Source: Streptomyces olindensis (lineage in GTDB: Bacteria > Actinomycetota > Actinomycetes > Streptomycetales > Streptomycetaceae). Taken from it: DNA of 64,000 bases. The translations under genes and the position numbers were made by a program. The notes beneath the pieces were generated by a model. It was not told the origin of the DNA. It searched no databases and saw nothing but the letters and a program-made list of their open reading frames with translations. Shown here in pieces: positions 34,795 through 43,088 of this stretch. The stretch spans positions 310,001 to 374,000 of the forward strand of contig JJOH01000003.1 in assembly GCA_000696115.1 (NCBI GenBank), read 5' to 3'. Each line of letters opens with the position of its first letter. Position 1 is the stretch's first letter.

Positions 34795-35901
34795 TCAGAG
34801 AGAACGGGCGTTCAGTTCCGTGAGCACGTCGAAGTCGAGCCCGTCGGCCCGCGCCAGATAGATCCGCTGCCGCACATGGGCGTCCCGCAGGTGCAGCAGG
34901 CCGCGCGGACCCTCGTACGACACCGCGCCCGCCGCCGCGCCGATCGCCGTCACGTCCAACGTCCCGGCACGCCTCAGCAACGCGGCCAGCAGCAGCACCC
35001 CCTCGTAGCAGGACTCGCCGAGGCTGCCGAGGGCGGGCGCCTCGACGCCGTAGCGGGCCGCGTACTGCCCGTGGAAGTCGAGGGTGTCCCGGTTGGCCAG
35101 CGACGCGAAGAACCCGGCCGTGCTGTAGAGGTCCTCGGTGGCCGCGGGGCCGCTCGCCATCACCATGTTCTCGTCCATCAGCGTGCTCAGCCGCAGACAG
35201 CGCGCGTGCAGGCCGTACGCCGCGAACGCCCGGTTGAAGCGCACCGCGTCGCTGCCGACCAGCAGCATCAGCACCGCGTCCGCGTCCGAGCGCTCGATCC
35301 GGCGCAGCACCGGTTCGAAGTCGTGGGTGCCGAGCGGGAGATAGGCCTCGCCGACGACACGACCGTCGGACGCGCGGGCGTACGCACGGGCCGAGCGAGC
35401 CGTGTGCCGCGGCCATATGTAGTCGTTGCCCACCACGAACCACCGCCGCACCCCGCGCTCGTGCGCCAGCAGGTCCATCGCGGGCCGCAGTTGGTCACGC
35501 GGGGTCTCACTGGTCAGGAAGACGCCCGCCGTGTCCTCGCCGCCCTCGTACAGCGCGGTGTACACGTACGGGACGCGGTGCGCGATACGCGGTGCCAGTG
35601 CCTGGCGCACCGAGGAGATGTGCCAGCCCGTGACGCCCTGCACGACACCGAGGTCCACCAGCGCCTCGACCTGGCCGGCGACCTCGCACGGCGCGCCCGA
35701 GCCGTCGACCGGCACCAGCCGCAGCTCCCTGCCCAGCACACCGCCGTCCCGGTTGACCTCCTCGGCGGCCAGTCGCGCGCAGAGCTCGCAGGTCGGCCCG
35801 AAGATCCCGGCCGGCCCCTGGAGCGGGAAGACGAGGGCCACGCCGAGGACGGAGTCGTCGGCCGTGAACCACTCGGGCGCGGGGAGGTCGTGCCGGAACA
35901 T
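34795..35901 (-). CDS. Type 1 periplasmic-binding-fold amide/urea sensor (AmiC/FmdD-like)
   Basis: 368 aa PBP1 fold: VALVFPLQGPAGIFGP near the N-terminus, EEVNRDGGVLGRELRLV, GVTGWHISSVRQ, WFVVGNDYIWPRHTAR. These match the short-chain amide/urea/branched-chain amino-acid binding family. No signal peptide or lipobox, so it is probably a cytoplasmic ligand sensor such as AmiC, not a transporter component. ATG 35901; AATCAT 6 nt upstream suggests a leaderless message. Divergent from the MarR gene with only 78 nt between, so the two are probably co-regulated through the palindrome at 35946. Confidence 0.78.
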   Translation of the reverse strand: MFRHDLPAPEWFTADDSVLGVALVFPLQGPAGIFGPTCELCARLAAEEVNRDGGVLGRELRLVPVDGSGAPCEVAGQVEALVDLGVVQGVTGWHISSVRQALAPRIAHRVPYVYTALYEGGEDTAGVFLTSETPRDQLRPAMDLLAHERGVRRWFVVGNDYIWPRHTARSARAYARASDGRVVGEAYLPLGTHDFEPVLRRIERSDADAVLMLLVGSDAVRFNRAFAAYGLHARCLRLSTLMDENMVMASGPAATEDLYSTAGFFASLANRDTLDFHGQYAARYGVEAPALGSLGESCYEGVLLLAALLRRAGTLDVTAIGAAAGAVSYEGPRGLLHLRDAHVRQRIYLARADGLDFDVLTELNARSL

Positions 35902-35945
35902 GGCGTCATGATTCCGGCTCGGCCGGACGAACTCCAGTGCGTCTC

Positions 35946-35967
35946 CTACGATGGACACCCCTCGTAG
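35946..35967. promoter_or_regulatory. CTACGA-N10-TCGTAG palindrome, candidate MarR operator
   Basis: Perfect 6-10-6 inverted repeat between the divergent MarR and amide-sensor genes. The left half overlaps the hexamer TACGAT (35947-35952), a likely -10; the right half abuts the AAGGAG ribosome site. Fits autorepression. Confidence 0.6.
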
Positions 35968-35979
35968 CCAAGGAGCAGG

Positions 35980-36417
35980 ATGCCCACCCCACCCCCGCGT
36001 CGGCCCGACGACCTGGTGCAGCTGCTGACGCGGGCCGAGCGGCTCGCAGCCCGCCGGCTGCAGGCCGTGCTGGCGGAAGAGGGCTGCTCGCTGGACGCCT
36101 GGCGGGTGCTGGCGCTGCTGTCCGACGGCGAGGGGCACCACATGACGGCGATCGCGGAGGCCGCCTTCCTGCCGCCTCCGACCCTGACCAAGCTGGTCGA
36201 CCAACTCGTCGACCAGAACCTCGTGCACCGCCGGGTCGACCCGTTCGACCGCCGCCGCGTCCTCGCCCGTCTCACCCCGCGCGGCCAGGAGTACTGGCAG
36301 CGCGTCGACCGCGCGGTCCGCGCCGGCTGGCCTCCGCTCGGCGAGGGCGACGACGACCTGCTGCGGTCCCTGCTGGACCGGCTCGCGGCGGCGCTGGAGC
36401 AGCAGGCAACCGTGTGA
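35980..36417 (+). CDS. MarR family transcriptional regulator
   Basis: 145 aa. Winged helix core HHMTAIAEAAFLPPPTLTKLVDQLVDQNLVHRRVD then DRRRVLARLTPRGQEY, the classical recognition helix and wing. Binds DNA as a dimer, usually releasing on small phenolics or other ligands. ATG 35980 immediately follows AAGGAGCAGG. The candidate operator is just upstream. Divergent partner is an amide-sensor protein; downstream 36418-36480 is a short untranslated stretch with duplicated GCCCCGA segments. Confidence 0.88.
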   Translation: MPTPPPRRPDDLVQLLTRAERLAARRLQAVLAEEGCSLDAWRVLALLSDGEGHHMTAIAEAAFLPPPTLTKLVDQLVDQNLVHRRVDPFDRRRVLARLTPRGQEYWQRVDRAVRAGWPPLGEGDDDLLRSLLDRLAAALEQQATV

Positions 36418-36488
36418 GCCCCGAGCGGCCGTGTGAGCCCCGAGGCGGGCAGCCGTGCGAGCCCCGACGCGGAACCGGCGCGCGGATG

Positions 36489-36521
36489 ACTGGTCTACAC
36501 CCTTGACTGGTACAGACCAAC
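36489..36521 (+). promoter_or_regulatory. DasR-type responsive element and chitinase direct repeat
   Basis: Two ACTGGT copies spaced 17 nt (36489 and 36506). The second, ACTGGTACAGACCAAC, closely fits the dre consensus ACTGGTCTAGACCAGT. This site lies about 140 nt before the chitinase start, where Streptomyces chitinase genes carry DasR sites that link expression to GlcNAc. Confidence 0.7.
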
Positions 36522-36658
36522 GCGGTTGAGTGTGCCTCCACAACCCCCCACCACGGCCGCGCCCACGCCGTGACCGGTCCACCGGTGCGTGCGGTGAAGG
36601 CTCTGCTCCATCCTGCTCTCGCCCGGGAACGGCCGTGCCCCACAAAGGAGTTGATCCC

Positions 36659-37549
36659 GTGTCGAGACGCCGTGTCTCCGCCGTCCTGGCCGTCCTCGCC
36701 CTCGCCGGCACCGCGCCGGTGCTGCTGCCCGCCTCGAACGCCTCCGCCGCCGCGTGCTCCAGCTACCCGAACTGGGTGGCGGGGAGGTCGTACGCCGCCG
36801 GCGACATCGTCCGCTACACCGACGGCAAGGCGTACATCGCCGAGCACGCCAACCCGGGCTACGACCCCACCATCAGCACCTGGTACTGGGAGCCGTACGC
36901 CTGCGACAGCGGTCCGGGCACCCCCGACGCGCGCTTCGTCGTCTCCGAGGCGCAGTTCAACCAGATGTTCCCGAACCGGAATCCGTTCTACACGTACAGC
37001 GGCCTCACCGCGGCCCTGAACGCCTACCCCGGCTTCGCCAACACCGGCAGCGACACGGTGAAGAAGCAGGAGGCCGCCGCCTTCCTCGCCAACGTCGGCC
37101 ACGAGACCGGCGGTCTGGTGCACGTGGTGGAGCAGAACACCGCCAACTACCCGCACTACTGCGACTGGAGCCGTCCCTACGGCTGTCCGGCCGGGCAGGC
37201 CGCCTACTACGGGCGCGGCCCCATCCAGCTGAGCTGGAACTTCAACTACAAGGCCGCGGGCGACGCGCTCGGCATCGACCTGCTGAACAACCCCTGGCTG
37301 GTGCAGAACGACTCGGCCGTCGCCTGGAAGACGGCCCTGTGGTACTGGAACACCCAGACCGGCCCCGGCACCATGACCCCGCACCACGCCATGGTGAACG
37401 GCGCCGGCTTCGGCCAGACCATCCGCAGCATCAACGGCTCCCTGGAGTGCGACGGCAAGAACCCGGCGCAGGTGCAGAGCCGCGTGAACAACTACCAGCG
37501 GTTCACGCAGATCCTCGGGACGTCACCCGGCGGCAACCTCTCCTGCTGA
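36659..37549 (+). CDS. chiF: Secreted GH19 chitinase with CBM5/12 domain (ChiF-like)
   Basis: 296 aa. Signal peptide (VSRRRVSAVLAVLALAG to SASAA-type end near residue 33), chitin-binding CBM5/12 (CSSYPNWVAGRSYAAGDIV to TWYWEPYAC), short Pro/Gly linker, GH19 catalytic domain with FLANVGHETGGLVHVVEQN (catalytic Glu in HETGG), YYGRGPIQLSWNFNYK and NNPWLV. Hydrolyses chitin with inversion. GTG 36659 follows AAAGGAG at 8 nt. DasR-type elements lie upstream. The chiF name is by family and resemblance of the locus; other GH19 paralogues look alike. Confidence 0.85.
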   Translation: MSRRRVSAVLAVLALAGTAPVLLPASNASAAACSSYPNWVAGRSYAAGDIVRYTDGKAYIAEHANPGYDPTISTWYWEPYACDSGPGTPDARFVVSEAQFNQMFPNRNPFYTYSGLTAALNAYPGFANTGSDTVKKQEAAAFLANVGHETGGLVHVVEQNTANYPHYCDWSRPYGCPAGQAAYYGRGPIQLSWNFNYKAAGDALGIDLLNNPWLVQNDSAVAWKTALWYWNTQTGPGTMTPHHAMVNGAGFGQTIRSINGSLECDGKNPAQVQSRVNNYQRFTQILGTSPGGNLSC

Positions 37550-37633
37550 CGCCGGACCACAGGACGTGGTGTCATGCGGGATGTCATGAACCTGACCAGC
37601 TGGCCCCGGCCAGTCGGACGAAGGGCATCCCGC

Positions 37634-39001
37634 ATGCGCAGACGCACCCCCCACGCCCTGCTCGCCACGACCGCGGCCCTGGCAGCCGCGATCGTGGCCC
37701 CGCAGCCTGCCGCCGCCGCTGTCCCGGCTCCCGGCACCTACTACGTGCAGAGCGCCACGACCGGGCTCAACGCGGCCGACAGCGGCGGCGCGGTCGAGCA
37801 GCACCGGCCCCGCGGCGACGAGGACCGCCAGCAGTGGCGGCTGAAGCCCAGCGGGTCCTCGTACCTCCTGGAGAACACCGACGCGCCCGGCAGCTGCCTC
37901 GGTCGCGACGGTGACCAGGCCGCGACCGTCGCCTGCACCGGCGGCGACGCCTTCTGGGAGATCACCCCGCTCGGAGCCGACCGCCACACCCTGAAGGCCC
38001 CGGGCACCACGCGGTACCTCACCGTGGCCCCCAAACCGTCCGGTGCCAACTACCCGGCGCGGCTGGCCCTCGGCGGTGCGGGCGACCTCGCCGCCTGGTA
38101 CCTCACCCCGGTCAGTCCCGTCACCTCCCCCATGCCACCGCAGGACCGGCGCACCCTGGACCAGGTCACGTTCCTCACCGCGCACAACGCCTACGCCAAC
38201 GGCGTCGACGGCGGTTTCGCCCCGCCCTTCGTCAACCTGGTGCCCAACCAGAGCCGTGGCATCGCGCGGCAACTCGCCGACGGAGTCCGCGGATTCATGC
38301 TGGACATCCACCAGACCCCGGACGGCGCGATCCTCTGCCACAACAGCTGCACCCTCGTCAGCCGGCCGGTCGCCCTGTGGGTCGACCTCCAGCGCATCGT
38401 CGACTTCCTGGAGGCCCGCCCCGACCAGTTCGTCACCGTCTTCCTGGAGGACTACGTCGACCCCGGCGTTCTGCGCGCCGAACTCGCCCGGGTCGACGGC
38501 CTGGCGGACGTGCTCCACCGGCCCGACCGCACCGGCGTACGGCAGAACGGCTGGCCGGCGATGGCGGACCTGATCGCCGCGAACGACCGGCTGCTGATCT
38601 TCACCGACCACAGCCGCTCCGCCGACCAGGCCGCGGGCCTGACCCGGGACGCCTTCGGCGTCATGTACCAACGCGAATGGACCGTCGAGAACCACTGGTC
38701 CATGGGCCCGGGGATCGGCGCCTCCGACTGGTCCTGCTACAGCCGCTGGTACGACGCCGGCACGAACCTCCCGCTGACCCGCACCGAACCGGGCTTCCGC
38801 CCGCTGTTCGTCATGAACCACTTCCGCGACGCCGGGATCACCGCCACGGCCGCCACGGACAACGCCAAACTCGCCGACCGCGCCCGGCGCTTCTGCCAGC
38901 CCGCCGCCCGCAAGAAGCCCACCTTCCTCGCCGTCGACCACTACGACCTCGGCGACCCGGCCGCCGCCGTCGCCGCCCTCAACGCGTACACGTATCCGTA
39001 A
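37634..39001 (+). CDS. Secreted phosphatidylinositol-specific phospholipase C-like protein
   Basis: 455 aa. Signal peptide MRRRTPHALLATTAAL with Ala-rich cleavage region near AAAAVP. Residues about 35-165 form a beta-rich region with Trp and Cys (QQWRLKPSGSSY, SCLGRDGDQAATVACTGG) like a ricin-type lectin. The C-terminal PI-PLC X-box has FLTAHNAYANG (catalytic His) and HNSC (second His). Similar bacterial proteins act on phosphatidylinositol or lipid anchors, or have unknown substrates. ATG 37634 is chosen because GAAGGG lies 8 nt upstream; two in-frame ATGs further up lack a ribosome site and would bury the signal peptide. Confidence 0.82.
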   Translation: MRRRTPHALLATTAALAAAIVAPQPAAAAVPAPGTYYVQSATTGLNAADSGGAVEQHRPRGDEDRQQWRLKPSGSSYLLENTDAPGSCLGRDGDQAATVACTGGDAFWEITPLGADRHTLKAPGTTRYLTVAPKPSGANYPARLALGGAGDLAAWYLTPVSPVTSPMPPQDRRTLDQVTFLTAHNAYANGVDGGFAPPFVNLVPNQSRGIARQLADGVRGFMLDIHQTPDGAILCHNSCTLVSRPVALWVDLQRIVDFLEARPDQFVTVFLEDYVDPGVLRAELARVDGLADVLHRPDRTGVRQNGWPAMADLIAANDRLLIFTDHSRSADQAAGLTRDAFGVMYQREWTVENHWSMGPGIGASDWSCYSRWYDAGTNLPLTRTEPGFRPLFVMNHFRDAGITATAATDNAKLADRARRFCQPAARKKPTFLAVDHYDLGDPAAAVAALNAYTYP

Positions 39002-39043
39002 AACCGCCGTACCGGCCCGCGCGGCGTGTGTGACACTCCGCCG

Positions 39044-39967
39044 ATGGACTCACAGACGATCACCGCGGACGCCGCGGGCACCTGGAAACTCGGCGACCTG
39101 CCCGTCCACCGCCTCGGCCTCGGCGCGATGCGGCTGACGGGCAGCGGCGCCTTCCACCACGGCACGCCCAGCGACCGCGCACGGTCGATCGCCGTCCTGC
39201 GCAGGGCGATCGACCTCGGCGTCAACCACATCGACACGGCCGCCTTCTACTTCTCGTCGCTGCGCTCCGCCAACGAACTCATCAACAGCGCGCTCGCGCC
39301 GTACCGCGACGACCTGGTGATTGTCACCAAGGTGGGCCCGTACCGGACGTACACGGGGGAGTGGGGCACCTCGGCGCGCCCCGACGAACTGCGCGGCCAC
39401 GTCGAGGAGAACCTCCGCCAGCTCGGCCGCGACCACCTGGACGTCGTCAACCTGCGCCGGATGCCGACGTACGACTCGATCGCCGAACACTTCGGCGCCC
39501 TCGCCGAACTGCGCGAGGCGGGCCTGATCCGGCACCTCGGCATCTCCAACGTCACGCCCCGCCATCTGGCCGAGGCACAGGCCATCGCGCCGGTGGTCTG
39601 CGTGCAGAACCGGTACGCCCTCGACCGGCCCGACCCCGTCTCGGACGAACTCCTCCGCGTCTGCGGCGAGCAGGGCATCGCCTTCGTGCCGTTCTACGCC
39701 GTCGCCGGCGACGCCGGTGAGCACGGCGCGACCACCGCCCACGACGAGGAACTCCAAGCCGTGGCCCGGGCCCACGGCGCGAGCCCCGCGCAGATCCGCA
39801 TCGCCTGGACGCTGCACCGGGGACCTCACGTCCTCGCCATCCCCGGCACCGGCAACCCCGACCACCTCACGGAGAACGTGGCAGCGGGCGCGATCCGCCT
39901 CACCGGCGAGGAACTGCAGCGGCTCGACGGACTGCGGAGGAAGGCCGGCCGAGCGGACACCCCCTAG
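39044..39967 (+). CDS. Aldo/keto reductase
   Basis: 307 aa TIM-barrel oxidoreductase. Catalytic Asp and Tyr in HIDTAAFY, Lys in IVTKVG; the usual His (QLH) is replaced by Arg in DVVNLRRM, a known variation in some actinobacterial members. NADPH site: AIPGTGNPDHL near the C-terminus. Reduces an unknown carbonyl. ATG 39044; GACACT 6 nt upstream could be a -10 for a leaderless message. The stop overlaps the convergent flavin-oxidase gene by 4 nt. Confidence 0.88.
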   Translation: MDSQTITADAAGTWKLGDLPVHRLGLGAMRLTGSGAFHHGTPSDRARSIAVLRRAIDLGVNHIDTAAFYFSSLRSANELINSALAPYRDDLVIVTKVGPYRTYTGEWGTSARPDELRGHVEENLRQLGRDHLDVVNLRRMPTYDSIAEHFGALAELREAGLIRHLGISNVTPRHLAEAQAIAPVVCVQNRYALDRPDPVSDELLRVCGEQGIAFVPFYAVAGDAGEHGATTAHDEELQAVARAHGASPAQIRIAWTLHRGPHVLAIPGTGNPDHLTENVAAGAIRLTGEELQRLDGLRRKAGRADTP

Positions 39968-40422
39968 GCCGCCCAGACCCCCTCCCGCATGAGATGCCTG
40001 CGCGGCAGCTCGTGCACCTCGCACCACGCCTGGACCGCGCGCGGCCGGACCCGGAAGAAGGCGTACGACGCGTGGTCCTCGCGCGGGTCCCAGCCGGTCT
40101 TCGCCCGGAACGCCTCGGCCGCCGCCGACGGCACCCGCCGGGCCGTGAAGGTCTCCGCGTGACCGTCGACGAGCACGACGTCCCGGGTGTCCCCGAGGGC
40201 CAGCCGGGCCCGGCGGCCGTCCCGCAGGTTCCGGCCGGTGGGGTTGGTCAGCCGGGTGCACAGCCAGACGGCCTCCTCGTGCCAGACGAACCACAGCGGG
40301 ACCAGGCACGGCACGCCGTCGGCGTCCGCCGTGGCGACCCAGATGTCCATCTCCCGCTCCAGCCGGTCCAGCACGTCGGCCTTGCGCTGCGCGGGGGTGC
40401 GAGGTGGCTCGGTGATCTCCAT
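39964..40422 (-). CDS. Pyridoxamine 5'-phosphate oxidase-family (split beta-barrel) protein
   Basis: 152 aa. Split-barrel flavin/F420-binding fold: EREMDIWVATADADGVPCLVPLWFVWHEEAVWLCTR segment-type core (residues 22-58), NPTGRNLRDGRRARLALGD, and WDPREDHASYAFFRVRP. Family members bind FMN, heme or F420 and reduce quinones or other small compounds. Start at ATG 40422 with no strong ribosome site. Terminal CTAG overlaps the AKR stop on the other strand. Confidence 0.8.
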   Translation of the reverse strand: MEITEPPRTPAQRKADVLDRLEREMDIWVATADADGVPCLVPLWFVWHEEAVWLCTRLTNPTGRNLRDGRRARLALGDTRDVVLVDGHAETFTARRVPSAAAEAFRAKTGWDPREDHASYAFFRVRPRAVQAWCEVHELPRRHLMREGVWAA

Positions 40423-40512
40423 GGGAGGGACGCTAACGCGCGCCGGGGCCTCGCACCTCGGGCCTCGGACGTAGGCCCGGGGCCTAGGCCGTGTCCGCGC
40501 CGTGGCTGGTGA

Positions 40513-41148
40513 TCAGGGCTCCTTGTCGGCCAACAGCTGGGAGCCGAGGGTGTCGTACGCCCATCGTTCCCACTTGGCCGGTGGCCACGCGCGGTCGCGG
40601 GTGAGGACGAGGAAGAGCTCCGGGCTGAGGACGGCGTACAGGACGTCCGCCGCTTCTTCGAGGGGGACGGCCGGGCGGGCGCCCGGCTTCCGGGTCAGGG
40701 ACCTCGCCGCTGTCGAGAGCACGGTGTACCGGGGGTCCGCCTGATCCGGCCACAACTCCCGGATCTCCGGGTTGGTCGCGGTCGCGGCGCGGACCATCTC
40801 GTTGAGGGCCGCGACGCGTTCGAGGGTCCTCCTCGTGCCGGCGACCAGTGCGGCCAGCGCGGACCGGGCGGTGGGCGCGGCCATGACCTCTGCGAACCAG
40901 GGCCGCTCCATCGTCGGGACGGGTTCGTCGTCGCCCGCGATCGCGACATCGACAAGCTCCTTCAGCAGCGAGGGCTTGTTCCGGAAGACGAAGTAGATCG
41001 TCTGGACCGCCACGCCCGCCCGGTCGGCGATCTCCTGCAGCCTGGTCGCCCCGTAGCCCTGCTCCATGAAGAGTGCGCCGGCCGCCTCGATGATGCGTCG
41101 CCGTGTCTCCTGGGCCTTGTTGGCCTGTTTTCCCCTGCCTTCACCCAT
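40513..41148 (-). CDS. TetR family transcriptional regulator
   Basis: 211 aa. N-terminal HTH: RRRIIEAAGALFMEQGYGATRL, then the recognition helix VAVQTIYFVFRNK. C-terminal ligand domain unassigned. The start at ATG 41148 is supported by TAGACT 6 nt upstream, a leaderless message whose -10 abuts the palindrome at 41163. It probably represses itself and the divergent methyltransferase. Confidence 0.88.
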   Translation of the reverse strand: MGEGRGKQANKAQETRRRIIEAAGALFMEQGYGATRLQEIADRAGVAVQTIYFVFRNKPSLLKELVDVAIAGDDEPVPTMERPWFAEVMAAPTARSALAALVAGTRRTLERVAALNEMVRAATATNPEIRELWPDQADPRYTVLSTAARSLTRKPGARPAVPLEEAADVLYAVLSPELFLVLTRDRAWPPAKWERWAYDTLGSQLLADKEP

Positions 41149-41162
41149 GGCTGGAGTCTATA

Positions 41163-41181
41163 TCTAGAGTCGAACTCTAGA
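41163..41181. promoter_or_regulatory. TetR operator TCTAGAGT-CGA-ACTCTAGA
   Basis: Perfect 8-3-8 palindrome in the 62-nt divergent gap, with an additional half-site CTCTAG at 41188-41193. It overlaps the promoters of both genes, the standard arrangement for TetR autoregulation. Confidence 0.75.
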
Positions 41182-41210
41182 GATGAGCTCTAGTCATAGG
41201 AGGGCAAGCC

Positions 41211-42095
41211 GTGAACACGATCGCCAACCGTCAGCAGGCAGAGGCGTGGAACGACTGGGAGGGCGTCCTCTGGGCCGAACAGCCCGAGCGGTACAACGGG
41301 ATGATGGGCGCATTCAACGCACCCCTGTTCGCCGCCGCGGGTATCGCGGCCGCGAACCGGGTCCTCGACGTCGGCTGCGGCACCGGTCAGACGACACGCC
41401 TTGCGGCGCGACAGGCGCGCGACGGACACGTCGTGGGAATCGACCTGTCCGCGCCGATGCTGGAACGCGCCCGCCGTGACGCCGCCACGGAAGGCCTCGA
41501 CAACGTCACCTTCGAGCAGGGCGACGCCCAGGTGCATCCGTTCCCCGACGGCGGGTTCGACGTCCTCATCAGCCGCGGCGGTGTCATGTTCTTCGCCGAC
41601 CACATCGCGGCTTTCACCCATCTGCGGCACGCTCTCGTGCCGGACGGCCGCCTCGCGTTCCTCGGCCCGCAGCCCGCCGGCCCGGACAGTGCCTACGCCC
41701 GGGCGACCGCCGCGTTGACGCCGTTCCTTCGCGAGGCATCCCCCGCGTCCCGGGGTATGGGATCGCTCCTCGACCCCGGCCGCATCCGCCACGTGCTCGC
41801 CGCCGGCGGGTTCACCGACATCGAGGTGGTCCCATGCGAGGCGCCCATGACCTTGGGCGCCGACGCCGCCGACGCCGCGAACTTCCTCTTCTCCATGGGG
41901 CCGACGCGCTACAACCTGCGCGATGTCGCCCCGGCGACCGTCGCCCGTGTCCGTGCCGAAGTGCGCGACGCACTCGTGGAGTTCGAGACCGCGGACGGTG
42001 TCCGCGTCCCAGGGGGAGTCTGGATCGTCACGGCGGCGCGCGAAAGCCGCAAGGGCGCGTCCGGACGCGGGTCGCACCTCCCCCTGAGCGCGTAG
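41211..42095 (+). CDS. Class I SAM-dependent methyltransferase
   Basis: 294 aa. Motif I VLDVGCGTGQTT, then GIDLSAPMLERAR, QGDAQVHPFPDGGFDVLISRGGVMFF (motif II/III region) and LVPDGRLAFLGP. This UbiE/Methyltransf_11 type methylates small molecules. GTG 41211 with AGGAGGG upstream. Divergent from the TetR regulator, so likely induced by that regulator's ligand; a role in detoxification or modification of a xenobiotic is possible. Confidence 0.88.
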   Translation: MNTIANRQQAEAWNDWEGVLWAEQPERYNGMMGAFNAPLFAAAGIAAANRVLDVGCGTGQTTRLAARQARDGHVVGIDLSAPMLERARRDAATEGLDNVTFEQGDAQVHPFPDGGFDVLISRGGVMFFADHIAAFTHLRHALVPDGRLAFLGPQPAGPDSAYARATAALTPFLREASPASRGMGSLLDPGRIRHVLAAGGFTDIEVVPCEAPMTLGADAADAANFLFSMGPTRYNLRDVAPATVARVRAEVRDALVEFETADGVRVPGGVWIVTAARESRKGASGRGSHLPLSA

Positions 42096-42131
42096 GACCG
42101 CCGCCCTCGGCGCTTCCGACTCGCCCCGGCG

Positions 42132-42521
42132 TCACGGTCCTTCGAGGTACTGCGCCACGCCCTCCCCGAGGGACCAGTCGGCCGATGCGTTCTCGGTCAG
42201 GACGACGAACACGTTCCGCGGCTCGGTGCCCGCGTACGCCTGGGCGAGTTCGGCGATCCTGCGGTACAGCGCCTGCTTCTGCGCGGGCGTGCGACCGGAG
42301 CGCAGGGTGATCGCCACGTAGGCGATGCCGTCGTCGCGACGCACGCCGAGGTAGTCGTCGTACCGCAGGGTGCCGCTGGTGCCGTCGTGGTCCACGAGGA
42401 CCTGGAACCGGTCGTCGGGCGGGATGCCGATCGTCTCGGTCAGGGCGTCGTGGACCGCACGGCCGAGCGCGGCGAGGCGCTCCGGTCCGGCGCGCAGCGT
42501 GTCGATGCGGATGAAGGGCAC
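42132..42521 (-). CDS. Tautomerase (4-oxalocrotonate tautomerase/MIF superfamily)
   Basis: 129 aa. Starts MPFIRIDTLRAG, leaving the catalytic Pro1 after Met removal. VFVVLTENASADWSLGEG near the C-terminus matches tautomerase_3-type proteins with a conserved NW or DW segment. Longer than the classical 62-residue 4-OT, a fused-type member. Catalyses keto-enol tautomerisation of an unknown compound. ATG 42521. Confidence 0.8.
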   Translation of the reverse strand: MPFIRIDTLRAGPERLAALGRAVHDALTETIGIPPDDRFQVLVDHDGTSGTLRYDDYLGVRRDDGIAYVAITLRSGRTPAQKQALYRRIAELAQAYAGTEPRNVFVVLTENASADWSLGEGVAQYLEGP

Positions 42522-42615
42522 GGGGGCCTCCCGGGAGGTCGTCGAGCAGGGCTGTACATACTAGTAGTTACAGAAGGCGGCGACCTGGTTGGCATCCGGG
42601 GCGTTTTACGTATAA

Positions 42616-42645
42616 CCTCTCGCGCTAACCCCGCGCTCCGAGAGG
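42616..42645 (+). promoter_or_regulatory. Hairpin containing the VOC-gene ribosome site
   Basis: CCTCTCG (42616-42622) pairs with CGAGAGG (42639-42645). The right arm holds the AGAGG Shine-Dalgarno, 5 nt before ATG 42651, so folding would hide it. Confidence 0.45.
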
Positions 42646-42650
42646 CCCCG

Positions 42651-43043
42651 ATGAGACGTATCGCCCTGGTCACCCTCGTCGTCGACGACTACGACGAGGC
42701 GATCCGCTTCTACACCGAGGCCCTCGGATTCCGGCTCGTCGAGGACGCGCCCCGGCCCGACGGATCCCGCTGGGTCGTCGTCGAACCCGGCGCCCCGGGG
42801 GCGGGCACCGGCCTGCTGCTCGCCCGCGCCAAGGGAGAGGCCCAGCAGGCCCGGGTCGGGGACCAGACCGGCGGGCGCGTCGGGTTCTTCCTGCACACCG
42901 ACGACTTCGCCCGCGACCACGCCCGGATGACGGCCGCGGGCGTGACCTTCCTGGAGGAGCCGCGGTACGAGCCGTACGGCACCGTCGCCGTCTTCCAGGA
43001 CCTGTACGGCAACCGCTGGGATCTGCTCCAGCCCGCCGCCTGA
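42651..43043 (+). CDS. VOC family protein (glyoxalase/bleomycin-resistance fold)
   Basis: 130 aa. Typical betaalphabetabetabeta modules: RRIALVTLVVDDYDEAIRFY then EALGFRL, RVGFFLHTDDFARDHARM and VAVFQDLYGNRWDLLQP with the C-terminal metal Glu replaced by Asp. Enzymatic role uncertain: glyoxalase-like or antibiotic sequestration. ATG 42651. Followed after 45 nt by the adenosine deaminase gene in the same direction. Confidence 0.85.
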   Translation: MRRIALVTLVVDDYDEAIRFYTEALGFRLVEDAPRPDGSRWVVVEPGAPGAGTGLLLARAKGEAQQARVGDQTGGRVGFFLHTDDFARDHARMTAAGVTFLEEPRYEPYGTVAVFQDLYGNRWDLLQPAA

Positions 43044-43088
43044 CCTCTCTCGCCGCTGAGGACCACTCCGCTCAAGGAAAGACCCGCC

